Source: Acaudatibacter sp963835495 (GTDB lineage: Bacteria > Pseudomonadota > Alphaproteobacteria > Caulobacterales > Caulobacteraceae). Taken from it: a stretch of 64,000 bases of DNA. The stretch lies in the NCBI GenBank assembly GCA_963835495.1, contig CAWIFQ010000005.1, positions 372,001 through 436,000 of the forward strand. Direction: 5' to 3'. Made by a program: the position numbers and the translations under genes. This document shows, one piece after another, positions 27,467 through 38,245 of this stretch; the stretch's first letter is position 1, and each line of letters begins with the position of its first letter. The notes under the pieces were generated by a model that saw only the letters and a list, made by a program, of their open reading frames with translations, had not been told where the DNA came from and ran no database searches.

Positions 27467-28978
27467 TCAGGCCGCGGCGGCCGCGCCGTGCATAACCCGG
27501 TCGGCCAGCGCGCCATCGAGCGCTTCGAGCAGCCGCTCCGGCTTGATCGGTTTTTCGACCACGCAGCGCATGCCGGCGGCCAGGTAGGTGGCCACTTCGT
27601 CGGTGTCGGCGTTGGCGGTCAGCGCGATGATCGGCACCCGGCCCGCCGGCGGCGCGAGCTTGCGGATCTCCTTGGCGGCGGTGACGCCGTCCATCCGCGG
27701 CATCTTGATGTCCATCAGGATCACGTCGTAGCGGCCGGCCTTGGCGGCCTCGACCGCCTCGACGCCGTCGACCACCGACTCGGTCGAGCAGTCGAACATC
27801 TCGCAGAGCGCCTCCACCACCATGCGGTTGGTGGCGTTGTCGTCGACCACCAGGATGTGGGCCGAACGCACCGGGGCCAGCTCCTCGACCGCCGCGCCGC
27901 GGGCGCCGGTTCCTTCGGCGGCCGGGGTCTCGATCTCGAACGCGACCGTCGCGCCGGCGCCTGGATTGGCCTTGGCCTTGAGCGTGCCCGACATCGCCGC
28001 GATCGACCGCTGGGCCAGCATCAGCTCGAGCTGCATGCCCATGCCGCCCGCTGGCGCGCCTTCGCCGAGCCCATGGAACATGCCCGAAAGGTAGTGCGGC
28101 GCGTAGGTCGCGCCGTTGTCGCGCACCCGGCCGGTGAGCGCGAAGCCCGCCTCGACCGGGCGGACCTGCAGGCTGGCCTCGATCACGCCGCGGTTGGAGT
28201 GGGCCATGGCGTGGCCGATCAGGGCGTCGAACACCTGCATCAGGCGCGCCGAGTCGAGGATCGCCGCGCAGTCGGGCGCGCCGTCGTAGGAGACCAGCAA
28301 GGTGACGCCCGCCGTCTCCGCCTGGACCAGCCAGCGCGCGGCGATGTCGTCCATCAGTTCCTGCAGGCGGCGCGGCGCGACGGCGATCTCCAGCCGGCCA
28401 GCGTCGGCGCGCTGCAGCTCCGCGGCGGTGTCGAGCAGGGAAAGGGTGGTGTGGGCCGCCTCGGCGATGGTTTCGAGGTGCTGCGAGGCGCCCTCGGGCA
28501 GGCGCAGGCGGCGCAGGCCGTCGGCGGCCGCCAGCGCGTGGGCCACCGGCTCGCGCACTTCGGCGCAGATGCGTTCGATCAGGCCGGCGTCCTGGCGCGG
28601 ACCGGTCAGGCTCGGCAGCAGCAGGGCGAGATCGCAGACGCCTTCATAGACGCCGCCGCGGCAGACGATGAAGCCGGCCAGCAGCGCGGCCGGGCGCTGC
28701 GCAAGCATCGATTCGACGAAGGCGCCGACGGGTTCGCCGACCTCGACGATCAGCGGATCCGGCTCGGCGGTCTCCATGATCGGCCGGTTGGCCGCCCCGG
28801 CGCGCTCCATCCGGGCCAGGAACGCTTCGCGATGCACGATGGCGATCGGCCGATCGCCATCGACGATCGCCAGCGACCGGCAGTCCAGGTCATGAATGAA
28901 GGCCGCGAGCGCCGCCTCGCAGAGGCTGTCAGCGGGCAAAGCCGTACGCCGGTCGATGGTATCGCCGAGAGTGTCCAT
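27467..28978 (-). CDS. Degenerate histidine kinase-like protein with C-terminal receiver domain
   Basis: The protein has 503 residues. The N-terminus (about 1-130) resembles paired CBS-like sensory modules (LDCRSLAIVDGDRPIAIVHREAFLARM, repeated more weakly). A helical DHp-like part (EVREPVAHALAAADGLRRLRL) lacks the standard His-Glu/Asp phosphoacceptor motif. An ATPase-like part has VRDNGATYAPHYL where an Asp-Gly-Gly box would be, and ALIGHAMAHSNRGV where the conserved Asn is His. The C-terminal receiver (about 370-490) is intact: VVDDNATNRMVV, the phosphoacceptor Asp in VILMDIKMPRMDG, and the Lys in VVEKPIKPE. It is probably a pseudokinase that works as a regulated receiver. Confidence 0.8.
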   Translation of the reverse strand: MDTLGDTIDRRTALPADSLCEAALAAFIHDLDCRSLAIVDGDRPIAIVHREAFLARMERAGAANRPIMETAEPDPLIVEVGEPVGAFVESMLAQRPAALLAGFIVCRGGVYEGVCDLALLLPSLTGPRQDAGLIERICAEVREPVAHALAAADGLRRLRLPEGASQHLETIAEAAHTTLSLLDTAAELQRADAGRLEIAVAPRRLQELMDDIAARWLVQAETAGVTLLVSYDGAPDCAAILDSARLMQVFDALIGHAMAHSNRGVIEASLQVRPVEAGFALTGRVRDNGATYAPHYLSGMFHGLGEGAPAGGMGMQLELMLAQRSIAAMSGTLKAKANPGAGATVAFEIETPAAEGTGARGAAVEELAPVRSAHILVVDDNATNRMVVEALCEMFDCSTESVVDGVEAVEAAKAGRYDVILMDIKMPRMDGVTAAKEIRKLAPPAGRVPIIALTANADTDEVATYLAAGMRCVVEKPIKPERLLEALDGALADRVMHGAAAAA

Positions 28979-29091
28979 GGCCGCCGAGGATGCCTAACTT
29001 GGCGCACACCATGGCTATCGCGGCTTGCAAAGAAGTTAAACTGACCGTCGAGTACCCCTTTTGGGGTCGGCGAATGCCAAAAATCTACACG

Positions 29092-29165
29092 TAGCGTCCC
29101 GATTCCGAAGTTCGCAGGCGCGTGATGGCGGGCTCAGTCGAACTTCGGAATCGATCAGGACGCTA
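29092..29165. repeat. Hairpin element 1
   Basis: Arms TAGCGTCC (29092-29099) with GGACGCTA (29158-29165), and GATTCCGAAGTTCG (29101-29114) with CGAACTTCGGAATC (29139-29152), pair perfectly around a 24-base loop. Each arm contains one GANTC site, the CcrM methylation sequence of Caulobacterales. A small stem, ACCCC-TTTT-GGGGT at 29054-29067, precedes it. It lies between the receiver protein gene and the acyl-CoA dehydrogenase gene, in a 275-base stretch without coding sequence. Confidence 0.8.
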
Positions 29166-29179
29166 GCAAGTATAGGTAT

Positions 29180-29257
29180 CTAGTGTGCTTTTTCGGATCT
29201 GAAGTTCGCTCGGAGCCCGAACCAACGAGCAGGCGAACTTCAGATCCAGCACACTAG
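29180..29257. repeat. Hairpin element 2, sibling of element 1
   Basis: Arms CTAGTGTGCT (29180-29189) with AGCACACTAG (29248-29257), and GGATCTGAAGTTCGC (29195-29209) with GCGAACTTCAGATCC (29233-29247), pair perfectly around a 23-base loop. It shares the GAAGTTCG/CGAACTTC core and overall plan with element 1. Its right arm overlaps the TAG of the acyl-CoA dehydrogenase gene (29254-29256), so it may serve as that operon's terminator. Confidence 0.82.
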
Positions 29258-30471
29258 CGGCCAGAAGGGATGTCCTTGAAGGCCACATCCTTGTCCACCC
29301 GCACATCCTGCGGCAGGCCGAGCACGCGCTCGGCGATGATGTTGCGCATGATCTCGTCGGTGCCGCCGGCGATCCGCATGCCGGGCGCGCTCATCAGCGT
29401 CGCCTGGAACAGCGCCGACAGCGGCGCGTAGGCGGGATCGGAGATGATTCCGAACTGGTCCTCCAGCTCGATCGCCGTGTTGGCCACGTCCTGCATCAGC
29501 GGCGCGGTGACCAGCTTGCCGATCGACGCCTCGGGACCCGGGGTCTGGCCGCGCGAGAGCGCCGTCTGGGTGCGCAGCCGGGTCAGCCGCAGTCCCTCGG
29601 CCTGGATGTACCAGTCCGCGACCTTTTCCCGCAGCGACGCGTCCTTGATCCCCGAGCCGGCCAAGGTGGCGAGGCTGGAGGCCAGGTCCATCACCTGCCT
29701 ATGGTAGCTGGCGCCGCCGCCGATGGCGTTGCGTTCGTTCATCAGCGTCACCAGCGAGACGCGCCAGCCATCGCCGACCGGGCCGATGCGCTGGCTGTCC
29801 TTCACCCGCAGGTCGGTGAAGTAGACCTCGTTGAAGCCCGACGCGCCCGACATCTGGTGGATCGGCCGCACCTCGATCGCCGGGTCGTGCATGTCTACCC
29901 AAAACATGGTCAGGCCCTTGTGCTTGGGCACGTCGGGATCGGTGCGGGTGACCAAAATGCCGAAGTCGGAGAACTGGGCCCCCGAGGTCCACACCTTCTG
30001 GCCGTTGATGATCCAGTCGCCGGACCCGTCGGGCGCACGCACCGCCCGGGTGCGGGCCGCCGCCACGTCCGATCCGCCCGAGGGCTCGGAGAACAGCTGG
30101 CACCAGATCTCCTCGCCGCGCATCGCCGGGCCGACGAAGCGCTGTTTGTCGACCTCGTTGCCGGCGGTCATGATCGTCGGCACGCACATGCCGAGGCCGA
30201 TCTGGAACGGGTTGCCCGGCGTCGGAAACCTGGCCTCCTCCTGGTTGAACACCTGCGCCTGCCAGTTGGCGCCGCCGACCCCGCCCCATTCCTTGGGCCA
30301 GGTGATGCAGGAGTAGCCGGCGGCGGCCTTCTTCGCCTGCCAGGCCTTGGCTTCCTTCAGCCCGGCCGGATCCTCGTCGTCGCGGACGCGGCCCTTGGGA
30401 GCGTTGGCCTCGAGCCAGGCGCGCGCCTCGGCGCGGTAGGCGGCTTCTTCGGGGGTGTCGTTGAAGTCCAT
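29254..30471 (-). CDS. Acyl-CoA dehydrogenase
   Basis: The 405-residue flavoprotein starts at the ATG at 30471, preceded by GAGGAGG. It has the full dehydrogenase fold: WCQLFSEPSGGSDVAAARTRAVR (FAD/substrate segment), WIINGQKVWTSGAQFSDFGILVTRT, and the C-terminal GGTDEIMRNIIAERVLGLP. It introduces the alpha-beta double bond in an acyl-CoA; chain length and substrate are unknown. Immediately upstream is a second acyl-CoA dehydrogenase, so the pair may work as a heteromeric enzyme, as in steroid side-chain degradation systems. Confidence 0.93.
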   Translation of the reverse strand: MDFNDTPEEAAYRAEARAWLEANAPKGRVRDDEDPAGLKEAKAWQAKKAAAGYSCITWPKEWGGVGGANWQAQVFNQEEARFPTPGNPFQIGLGMCVPTIMTAGNEVDKQRFVGPAMRGEEIWCQLFSEPSGGSDVAAARTRAVRAPDGSGDWIINGQKVWTSGAQFSDFGILVTRTDPDVPKHKGLTMFWVDMHDPAIEVRPIHQMSGASGFNEVYFTDLRVKDSQRIGPVGDGWRVSLVTLMNERNAIGGGASYHRQVMDLASSLATLAGSGIKDASLREKVADWYIQAEGLRLTRLRTQTALSRGQTPGPEASIGKLVTAPLMQDVANTAIELEDQFGIISDPAYAPLSALFQATLMSAPGMRIAGGTDEIMRNIIAERVLGLPQDVRVDKDVAFKDIPSGR

Positions 30472-30484
30472 GGCGCTCGCCTCC

Positions 30485-31600
30485 TCAGGCCGCGTTGCGT
30501 CGTTCGAGCTGCCGCACCAGGCGCTCTTTCCAGGCCTTGGCCCCGCCGGCGACGAGGCCGAGCTGCTGGGCGCGGCGGTAGAACAGGTGGCAGTCCATCT
30601 GCCAGGTGAAGCCGATGCCGCCGTGGGTCTGCAGGTTCTCCTTGGCGGCGTACCAGGAGGCCTCGGAGGCGGCGACGCGCGCCTGCGCCGCCGCCAGCGG
30701 CAGCTCGGACGCGCCGGTCTCCAGCGCCCAGGCGCCGTAATAGGCGGTGGAGCGCGCGAGCTCGTTCTTGACGTACATGTCCGCGAGCTTGTGCTTGATC
30801 GCCTGATAGCTGCCGATCGGCCGGCCGAACGCATAGCGCTCCATCGCATAGCCCTTGGCCATCTCCAGCGCCCGGTCTGCGCCGCCGAGTTGCTCGAACG
30901 CCAGCAGCACCGCCGCCCGCTCCAGCAGCGCGTCCGCCAGCGCCAGGCCTTCCCCGACCTCGCCCAGCCGCTCCGCCGCGGCGCCGCTGAAGGTCAGCTT
31001 GGCCACGCCGCGGGTCGGATCCAGCGTCTGCAGCGTCTCGCGCGTCACGCCGGCGCCGCCGAGATCGACCAGGAACAGGCTGAGCTGACCGCCCTCGCGG
31101 GCCAGCACCACCGCGACGTCGGCGATGTCGCCGTCGGTGACCGGCAGCTTGGTCCCGGTCAGCTTGCCGCCTTCGACCCTGGCCTGCACCTGCGCCTCGG
31201 TGAGCGCGCCCGGACGCTCCACGCTGGCGAAGCAGCCGATGGTCTCGCCGGCGGCGATCTTCGGCAGCCAGGCCTGCTTCTGCGCCTCGGACCCGGCCAG
31301 CATCAGCGCCTCGGCGAGGAAATAGGCGGTGGAGGCGAACGGGATCGGCGCCAGCGCGCGGCCGAGTTCTTCGGCGATCACGCACAGTTCGAGGTGGCCA
31401 AGGCCCAGGCCGCCGTAGCTTTCGGGGATCGCCGCGCCGAGCCAGCCCTGGCCGGCGACCTCCTTCCAGAGGTCGGCGTCATACGACTTGGCCGGGTCAT
31501 CAAGTACGGCGCGCACCTTCGTCGTCGGGCAGCGGGCTTCAAGGAACCTGCGGGCCTCGCTCTTGAGGAACTTCTGGTCGTCGGAAAAATCGAAATTCAT
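30485..31600 (-). CDS. Acyl-CoA dehydrogenase family protein
   Basis: This 371-residue protein has the N-terminal helical domain (FDFSDDQKFLKSEARRFLEARCP) and the C-terminal helical domain (RYAFGRPIGSYQAIKHKLADMYVK, QTHGGIGFTWQMDCHLFYRRAQQL). The middle segment is less canonical than in its partner (PGALTEAQVQARVEGGKLTGTKLPVTDGD). The next gene starts 13 bases after its stop, so both are in one operon. Adjacent unequal acyl-CoA dehydrogenases often form alpha2-beta2 enzymes, in which only one chain supplies the catalytic base. Confidence 0.92.
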   Translation of the reverse strand: MNFDFSDDQKFLKSEARRFLEARCPTTKVRAVLDDPAKSYDADLWKEVAGQGWLGAAIPESYGGLGLGHLELCVIAEELGRALAPIPFASTAYFLAEALMLAGSEAQKQAWLPKIAAGETIGCFASVERPGALTEAQVQARVEGGKLTGTKLPVTDGDIADVAVVLAREGGQLSLFLVDLGGAGVTRETLQTLDPTRGVAKLTFSGAAAERLGEVGEGLALADALLERAAVLLAFEQLGGADRALEMAKGYAMERYAFGRPIGSYQAIKHKLADMYVKNELARSTAYYGAWALETGASELPLAAAQARVAASEASWYAAKENLQTHGGIGFTWQMDCHLFYRRAQQLGLVAGGAKAWKERLVRQLERRNAA

Positions 31601-31717
31601 GCGCGCCCCTCCCGAGGTCTTGGCGCAACCATGAACCAGCTTGCGACGAGGCGAAAGATTGACTGAGCGTCAATGATTTCCGGTTTTAGTCACACGTTCG
31701 AAAGGGATGAGAACAAT

Positions 31718-32287
31718 ATGGCGAAGGCGGTTTTCCAGCGTAACCAGAAGGTCTGGGTCGAAAGCGTCGGCGCCTGGGCGATCGTCGAACGGATCGACCC
31801 AGTCTGGGCCAAGGGCTTCGACGAGCCGGTGCGCGTCACCTATGACGTCGGACTGGGCCGCGCGTTCCTCGCCCACGAGCTGCGCCCCGAGGATCCGTCA
31901 GGCGAAGAAATCGAAGACGTCGCCGCGGCGTCCGGCTGGCGGCTGATGCGGGCCCGCAACAAGTGGCAGACCCCCGAAGAGTGCGCGAGCCATCCCTTTC
32001 CGGGCACCTATCCCGTCGTCGTGACCGACTCCGGCGACTGGGGCGGCTGGCGCGTGCCAGGCGCCGAATACGACCGCGATCCGCGCCGGATCGAATGGCA
32101 GGCGCGCCTGATCGCCTCGACCCCGACTTTGCGGCAGATCGCCCGCGACCTGCTGGTCGTGGCGGTCGACTCGCAAGCCGCCTCGCCCGCGCTCGAGGAT
32201 CTGGCGCGCAAGGTCCGGGCGATCGAGCGCTTCCTGGCCGAGGTTCCCGAACCCGAAGAGCAGATCGAGGCGGCCGACGTCGCCTAG
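31718..32287 (+). CDS. Conserved-looking protein, unknown function
   Basis: From the ATG at 31718 (GGGA 13 bases upstream) the protein has 189 residues; an in-frame ATG at 31673 would add 15 without a ribosome site. It is soluble, with no signal or membrane segment. Recognisable pieces are VWVESVGAWAIVERIDPVWAKGF, a small beta-rich start that may be an SH3-like barrel, the loop WGGWRVPGAEYDRDPRRIEWQA, and a helical tail rich in acidic residues. I know no family for it. It precedes pepN by 71 bases on the same strand. Confidence 0.7.
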   Translation: MAKAVFQRNQKVWVESVGAWAIVERIDPVWAKGFDEPVRVTYDVGLGRAFLAHELRPEDPSGEEIEDVAAASGWRLMRARNKWQTPEECASHPFPGTYPVVVTDSGDWGGWRVPGAEYDRDPRRIEWQARLIASTPTLRQIARDLLVVAVDSQAASPALEDLARKVRAIERFLAEVPEPEEQIEAADVA

Positions 32288-32358
32288 GCTCGGCCGGGGA
32301 ATCTCTTCCTCGCCGGTGCGCAGTGGCGCGAGGCCGGCCGCGTCGCTAAATCGACGCC

Positions 32359-34950
32359 ATGCGCACAGACACCCCCCAGCCGATCCATCTGGCCGACTAC
32401 CAGGCCCCGGACTATTTCGTCGACGAGGTAAGCCTGGACTTCGCCCTGGCCCCGAACGCGACGCTGGTGAAAGCCAGCCTCGCGGTGCGGCGCAACGGCG
32501 ATCACGACCGGCCGCTGCGGTTCAACGGCGAGCGCCTGAAGCTGATCTCGGCCGCCATAGACGGCCGCGCGCTGGGGCCGGCCGACTATGAGGTCGACGA
32601 CGAATTTCTGACCGTCCCTTCGCCGCCGGCCGCCTTCACGCTGGAGACCGAGGTCGAAATCGACCCTGAGGGCAACAAGGCGCTGGAAGGGCTCTACATG
32701 TCCGCCGGCCGCTTCTGCACCCAGTGCGAGGCCGAGGGCTTCCGCAAGATCACCTACTTCCCCGACCGGCCCGATGTGCTGGCCAGGTTCACGGTGCGGA
32801 TCGAGTCCGAGCAGGTGTTTCCGCGCCTGCTTTCCAACGGCAATCTGGTCGAGGCCGGCGACCTGCCGGGTGGGCGCCACTTCGCGGTCTGGAACGACCC
32901 GTTCCCGAAGCCCTGCTACCTGTTCGCCCTGGTCGCCGGCGAACTCGATGTGCTCGAAGACCGCTTCGTCACCATGAGCGGGCGCGAGGTGACGCTGCGC
33001 ATCTATGTCGACACCGGCATGGCCGATCGCGCCCTCTACGCGATGGACAGCCTCAAGCGCTCGATGAAGTGGGACGAGGACACCTGGGGCCGCGAGTACG
33101 ACCTCGACCTGTTCATGATCGTCGCCGTGCGCGACTTCAATTTCGGGGCGATGGAGAACAAGGGGCTCAACATCTTCAATTCGTCGCTGCTGCTGGCCGA
33201 CCAGGCCACCGCCACCGACGTCGACTACGAGCGGATCGAGGGCGTGATCGCCCACGAGTACTTCCACAACTGGACCGGCGACCGGGTCACCTGCCGCGAC
33301 TGGTTCCAGCTGTGCCTGAAGGAGGGCCTGACGGTATTCCGTGACCAGAGCTTCTCGGCGGACATGCGCGGCGAAGCGGTGCAGCGGATCAAGGAGGTCA
33401 AGCAGCTGCGCGCGCGGCAGTTCTCCGAGGACGCCGGGCCGCTGGCCCACCCGGTGCGGCCGTCGAGCTACATCAAGATCGACAACTTCTACACCGCGAC
33501 CATCTACGAGAAAGGCGCGGAAGTAATCCGTATGCTGAAGATCATGATCGGGGCGGAGACGTTCCGGGCCGGCATGGATCTCTACTTCGACCGTTTCGAT
33601 GGTCAGGCCACCACCATGGAGGCCTTCATCCAGTGCTTCGCTGAGGTTTCGAAGCGCGACCTGAGCGCCTTTTTCGCCTGGTACCAGCAGGCCGGCACGC
33701 CGTCGGTGACGCTGGAGTCGCACTACGACGCCGAGAAGAAGGCGCTGGAGATCATCCTGCAGCAGGCCACCGCCCCGACGCCCGGCCAGCCGGATAAGGT
33801 CGCGCTGCCGATCCCGATCCAGATCGGCCTGATCGACGAGGACGGACGATCGCTGAGACACACCGAGCTGGTGGTGCTGGATTCGCCCTCGCGCACCGTG
33901 ACGATCGAGAACGTGCAAAGCCAGCCGATCGTCTCGGCCCTGCGTGGCTTCTCGGCGCCGGTGAACCTGACCACCGACACCCCGGCCAAGGACGCCTATG
34001 TGCTGCTGGCCGCCGACCCGGACCTGTTCAACCGCTGGGAGGCCGGCCAGAACCTGGCGCGCGACCTGATCCTGTCCCGCGCCGCCGGCCGGGCGGACGA
34101 GGTCGGCGAGGAGCGCTACGCGGAGGCGCTGGAGCGGGCGCTGAAGGACCAGTCGGCCGACGACGCCTTCAAGGCCCTGCTGCTCATGCCGCCGAGCGAG
34201 CCCGACCTGGCGGTGGTCTCCACGCCGGCCGACCCGGCGGCGATCCACGACGCCCGCGAGGCGCTGCGCAAGCGGATGGCCGCGCACCTCGACGCCTCCC
34301 TGCGCGACCTTCACGGCCGGCTGCAGAACACCGGCGCATTCTCGCCGGATGCGGCTCAGGCCGGCCGCCGCGCGCTGCGCAACGCCGTCATCGAGCTGAT
34401 GTCGGCCAACCCGACCCCCTACAATCGCGAGCGGGCCAGGGCGCACTACGAAGACGCCGGCAACATGACCGACTCGATCGGCGGTCTTTGCGCGCTGATG
34501 GCGATCGGCGGCGAGTCGTTCGAGACGGCGCTGTCGGACTTCTACGAGCGCTGGCGCGACGAGCCGCTGGTGATCGACAAATGGTTCGCGTTGCAGGCGC
34601 GCGACCCGGCCGAAGGCGCGCTGGGCCGGGTGCTGGGGCTCACCGCCCATCCGGCGTTCGACCCACGGACGCCGAACCGGCTGCGGGCGCTGGTGGCGAC
34701 CTTCGCCAACTTTAATCCGGCCAGGTTCCACGATCCCAGCGGCGCCGGCTACCGCTTCCTGGCCGACCAGGTGCTGGCGGTGGACAGCTTCAACCCCAAC
34801 GTCGCGGCGCGTCTGCTGGAGCCGCTGGGACAGTGGGCGCGCTACAAGCCTGAGCTGGGGGCGCTGATGCGCGCCGAGCTGGAGCGGATTACGAAATCGC
34901 CGGACTTGTCTAAAAACGTCTTTGAGTTAGCGTCGAAAGCGCTGGCCTAG
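32359..34950 (+). CDS. pepN: Aminopeptidase N (M1 family)
   Basis: The 863-residue protein is full length for the bacterial PepN type. It has the exopeptidase motif GAMENKGLNIF, the zinc site H299-E300-x-x-H303 with E322 18 residues after the second His (HEYFHNW, KEGLTVFRDQ), and the C-terminal helical domain (SANPTPYNRERARAHYE). It removes N-terminal residues from peptides in the cytoplasm. The reading frame is complete. The next gene, a receiver protein, begins about 40 bases downstream. Confidence 0.96.
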   Translation: MRTDTPQPIHLADYQAPDYFVDEVSLDFALAPNATLVKASLAVRRNGDHDRPLRFNGERLKLISAAIDGRALGPADYEVDDEFLTVPSPPAAFTLETEVEIDPEGNKALEGLYMSAGRFCTQCEAEGFRKITYFPDRPDVLARFTVRIESEQVFPRLLSNGNLVEAGDLPGGRHFAVWNDPFPKPCYLFALVAGELDVLEDRFVTMSGREVTLRIYVDTGMADRALYAMDSLKRSMKWDEDTWGREYDLDLFMIVAVRDFNFGAMENKGLNIFNSSLLLADQATATDVDYERIEGVIAHEYFHNWTGDRVTCRDWFQLCLKEGLTVFRDQSFSADMRGEAVQRIKEVKQLRARQFSEDAGPLAHPVRPSSYIKIDNFYTATIYEKGAEVIRMLKIMIGAETFRAGMDLYFDRFDGQATTMEAFIQCFAEVSKRDLSAFFAWYQQAGTPSVTLESHYDAEKKALEIILQQATAPTPGQPDKVALPIPIQIGLIDEDGRSLRHTELVVLDSPSRTVTIENVQSQPIVSALRGFSAPVNLTTDTPAKDAYVLLAADPDLFNRWEAGQNLARDLILSRAAGRADEVGEERYAEALERALKDQSADDAFKALLLMPPSEPDLAVVSTPADPAAIHDAREALRKRMAAHLDASLRDLHGRLQNTGAFSPDAAQAGRRALRNAVIELMSANPTPYNRERARAHYEDAGNMTDSIGGLCALMAIGGESFETALSDFYERWRDEPLVIDKWFALQARDPAEGALGRVLGLTAHPAFDPRTPNRLRALVATFANFNPARFHDPSGAGYRFLADQVLAVDSFNPNVAARLLEPLGQWARYKPELGALMRAELERITKSPDLSKNVFELASKALA

Positions 34951-34990
34951 ACGCATCGGCAAGAGACGTCCGGCTCGCGGGAGCAATCGC

Positions 34991-35539
34991 CTGGCCGTCT
35001 CCCTGGACAAGCTCCGATTTCTGCTCGTGGACGACAACGTCCACATGCTGAATATCGTAAAGACCATCCTGCGGGGCTTCGGCGCCATCCACGTCTTCGA
35101 GGCCAAGTCGGGCGAGGAGGCGATCCACCGCCTGCGCAACGACGCGATCGACATCGTGGTGCTCGACTACCTGATGGACGACCTGGACGGCATCGCGCTG
35201 TTGAAGAAGCTGCGCAATGAGACCGAAAGCCCCTCGCCGTTCGTGCCGGTGATCATGCTCACCGCCCACTCCGAGAAGGCTCGGGTCGAGGCGGCGCGGG
35301 ACGCCGGCGTCACCGAGTTCTGCACCAAGCCGGTGACCGCGGCGGAAATGATCCGCAAGGTGGCGGCGGTGATCGATCATCCGCGGCAATTCGTCCGCAG
35401 CCCGGCCTACTTCGGGCCCGACCGGCGCCGCCGCGACGAGCCAGGCTTCACTGGACCGGAGCGCCGCAAGCACAAGTTGGCCGGCGCTCCGGAAGCCAAC
35501 CCGGACGCGGCGGATGACGGGGCCGCAACGCCCCAGTAG
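34991..35539 (+). CDS. Single-domain response regulator, CheY-like
   Basis: The receiver domain contains LRFLLVDDNVHMLNIV, the phosphoacceptor Asp in IVVLDYLMDDLDG, Thr in VIMLTAHSEKA and Lys in FCTKPVTAAEM; a tail of about 50 residues rich in Arg and Ala follows (FGPDRRRRDEPGF, GPERRKHKLAG). The only standard in-frame start, the GTG at 35027, would cut off the first beta strand of the fold. I therefore place the start at the CTG at 34991, eight bases after GGGAG. That codon is unusual. The location next to a histidine kinase suggests they work together. Confidence 0.75.
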   Translation: MAVSLDKLRFLLVDDNVHMLNIVKTILRGFGAIHVFEAKSGEEAIHRLRNDAIDIVVLDYLMDDLDGIALLKKLRNETESPSPFVPVIMLTAHSEKARVEAARDAGVTEFCTKPVTAAEMIRKVAAVIDHPRQFVRSPAYFGPDRRRRDEPGFTGPERRKHKLAGAPEANPDAADDGAATPQ

Positions 35540-35587
35540 GATTCACCGCGGAAACTGACTCGCGCCTGATTTGGGCGCAGGGAGCGG

Positions 35588-37450
<1,863 letters not shown>

Positions 37451-37457
37451 CGCGCCG

Positions 37458-37913
37458 CTACGGCTTGGCCGGCGCGGCGATGTCGCGGGTGATGCCGCTC
37501 GCGTAAGCGGCGCGATCGGCCGGCGGCAGCTTCGCGACGTAGTCGGTGACGTCGTCCTCGACCTTGGCCCTGACGTCGATGTCGATCTGGCGGCTTTGCG
37601 CCAGGGCGGCTTTGATCGCGGCGATATCCGGCCTGGCGGAGCCGAGGGCGCTCCAGGCCTGGGCTCGCAGCGCCCGGCTGTGCTGGAGATCCGGCCGGAC
37701 TTGGTCGCGCAACGACAACAGCATGCGGCGCGTGTCGTGTTTCGCCGGTTGCGCCATGCCGCTGGTGGCCCAGAACAGCGCGGCGGGTCTGGCGCCGGCG
37801 TTCTCACGGGCCATTTTCACGCCGAACGCGATGACCCCGGCGCCGAGGCCCAGCAGGAACAGATTCAGCGCCAGCGAGACGACCAGGCCGACGATAAGCC
37901 AGCGCGCGCGCAT
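37458..37913 (-). CDS. Periplasmic heavy-metal-sensor-like (CnrX/Spy-type) membrane protein
   Basis: The 151-residue protein has an N-terminal membrane anchor (about 6-33) and a helical periplasmic part (TRRMLLSLRDQVRPDLQHSRALRAQAWSAL, IKAALAQSRQIDIDVRAKVEDDVTDYVAKL) of the kind found in CnrX/NccX-like sensors. It ends the operon ECF sigma, small membrane protein, sensor, so it most likely controls release of the sigma factor in response to metal or envelope stress. Its ATG overlaps the preceding stop by one base (TGATG). Metal-binding residues are not obvious. Confidence 0.75.
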   Translation of the reverse strand: MRARWLIVGLVVSLALNLFLLGLGAGVIAFGVKMARENAGARPAALFWATSGMAQPAKHDTRRMLLSLRDQVRPDLQHSRALRAQAWSALGSARPDIAAIKAALAQSRQIDIDVRAKVEDDVTDYVAKLPPADRAAYASGITRDIAAPAKP

Positions 37914-38230
37914 CAGCCGTCCGCCGCGCCGCCGGCAGGGCCGAGGGCGCTGAATTCGCCCGCGTCCAGCTCGGACGGCCCCATCAGTCGCGTCACCGCC
38001 GGATGGCCAAGCGTGTAACCCGCCGCGACGCCCGCCGCCGCCGAGGCCGCGAGCCCGAGGCCAAGACCCGCGCCGGCGAACCAGCGCAGCAACGCCCCCT
38101 TCGCCCGCTCGCGGGGTGCGGCGGCGACGATCCTTTGCCGGAGCGCCGCGCTCGGTTCGGCGGCGGCGTACGCCGCGAGGGCGGCGTCGAGCGCGGCGTC
38201 CGGCAGGGTCTTGGCGGGGTCTTGGGTCAT
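37913..38230 (-). CDS. Anti-sigma-factor-like small membrane protein
   Basis: The 105-residue protein has a helical, alanine-rich cytoplasmic N-terminus (LPDAALDAALAAYAAAEPSAALRQRIVAAAP) and one membrane segment (about 53-72). That layout, 15 bases downstream of an ECF sigma gene, points to an anti-sigma factor that sequesters the sigma at the membrane, as CnrY does. No zinc-finger HxxxCxxC motif is present. The function is inferred mainly from context. Confidence 0.7.
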   Translation of the reverse strand: MTQDPAKTLPDAALDAALAAYAAAEPSAALRQRIVAAAPRERAKGALLRWFAGAGLGLGLAASAAAGVAAGYTLGHPAVTRLMGPSELDAGEFSALGPAGGAADG

Positions 38231-38245
38231 TGGTTCAGGCTCCGC

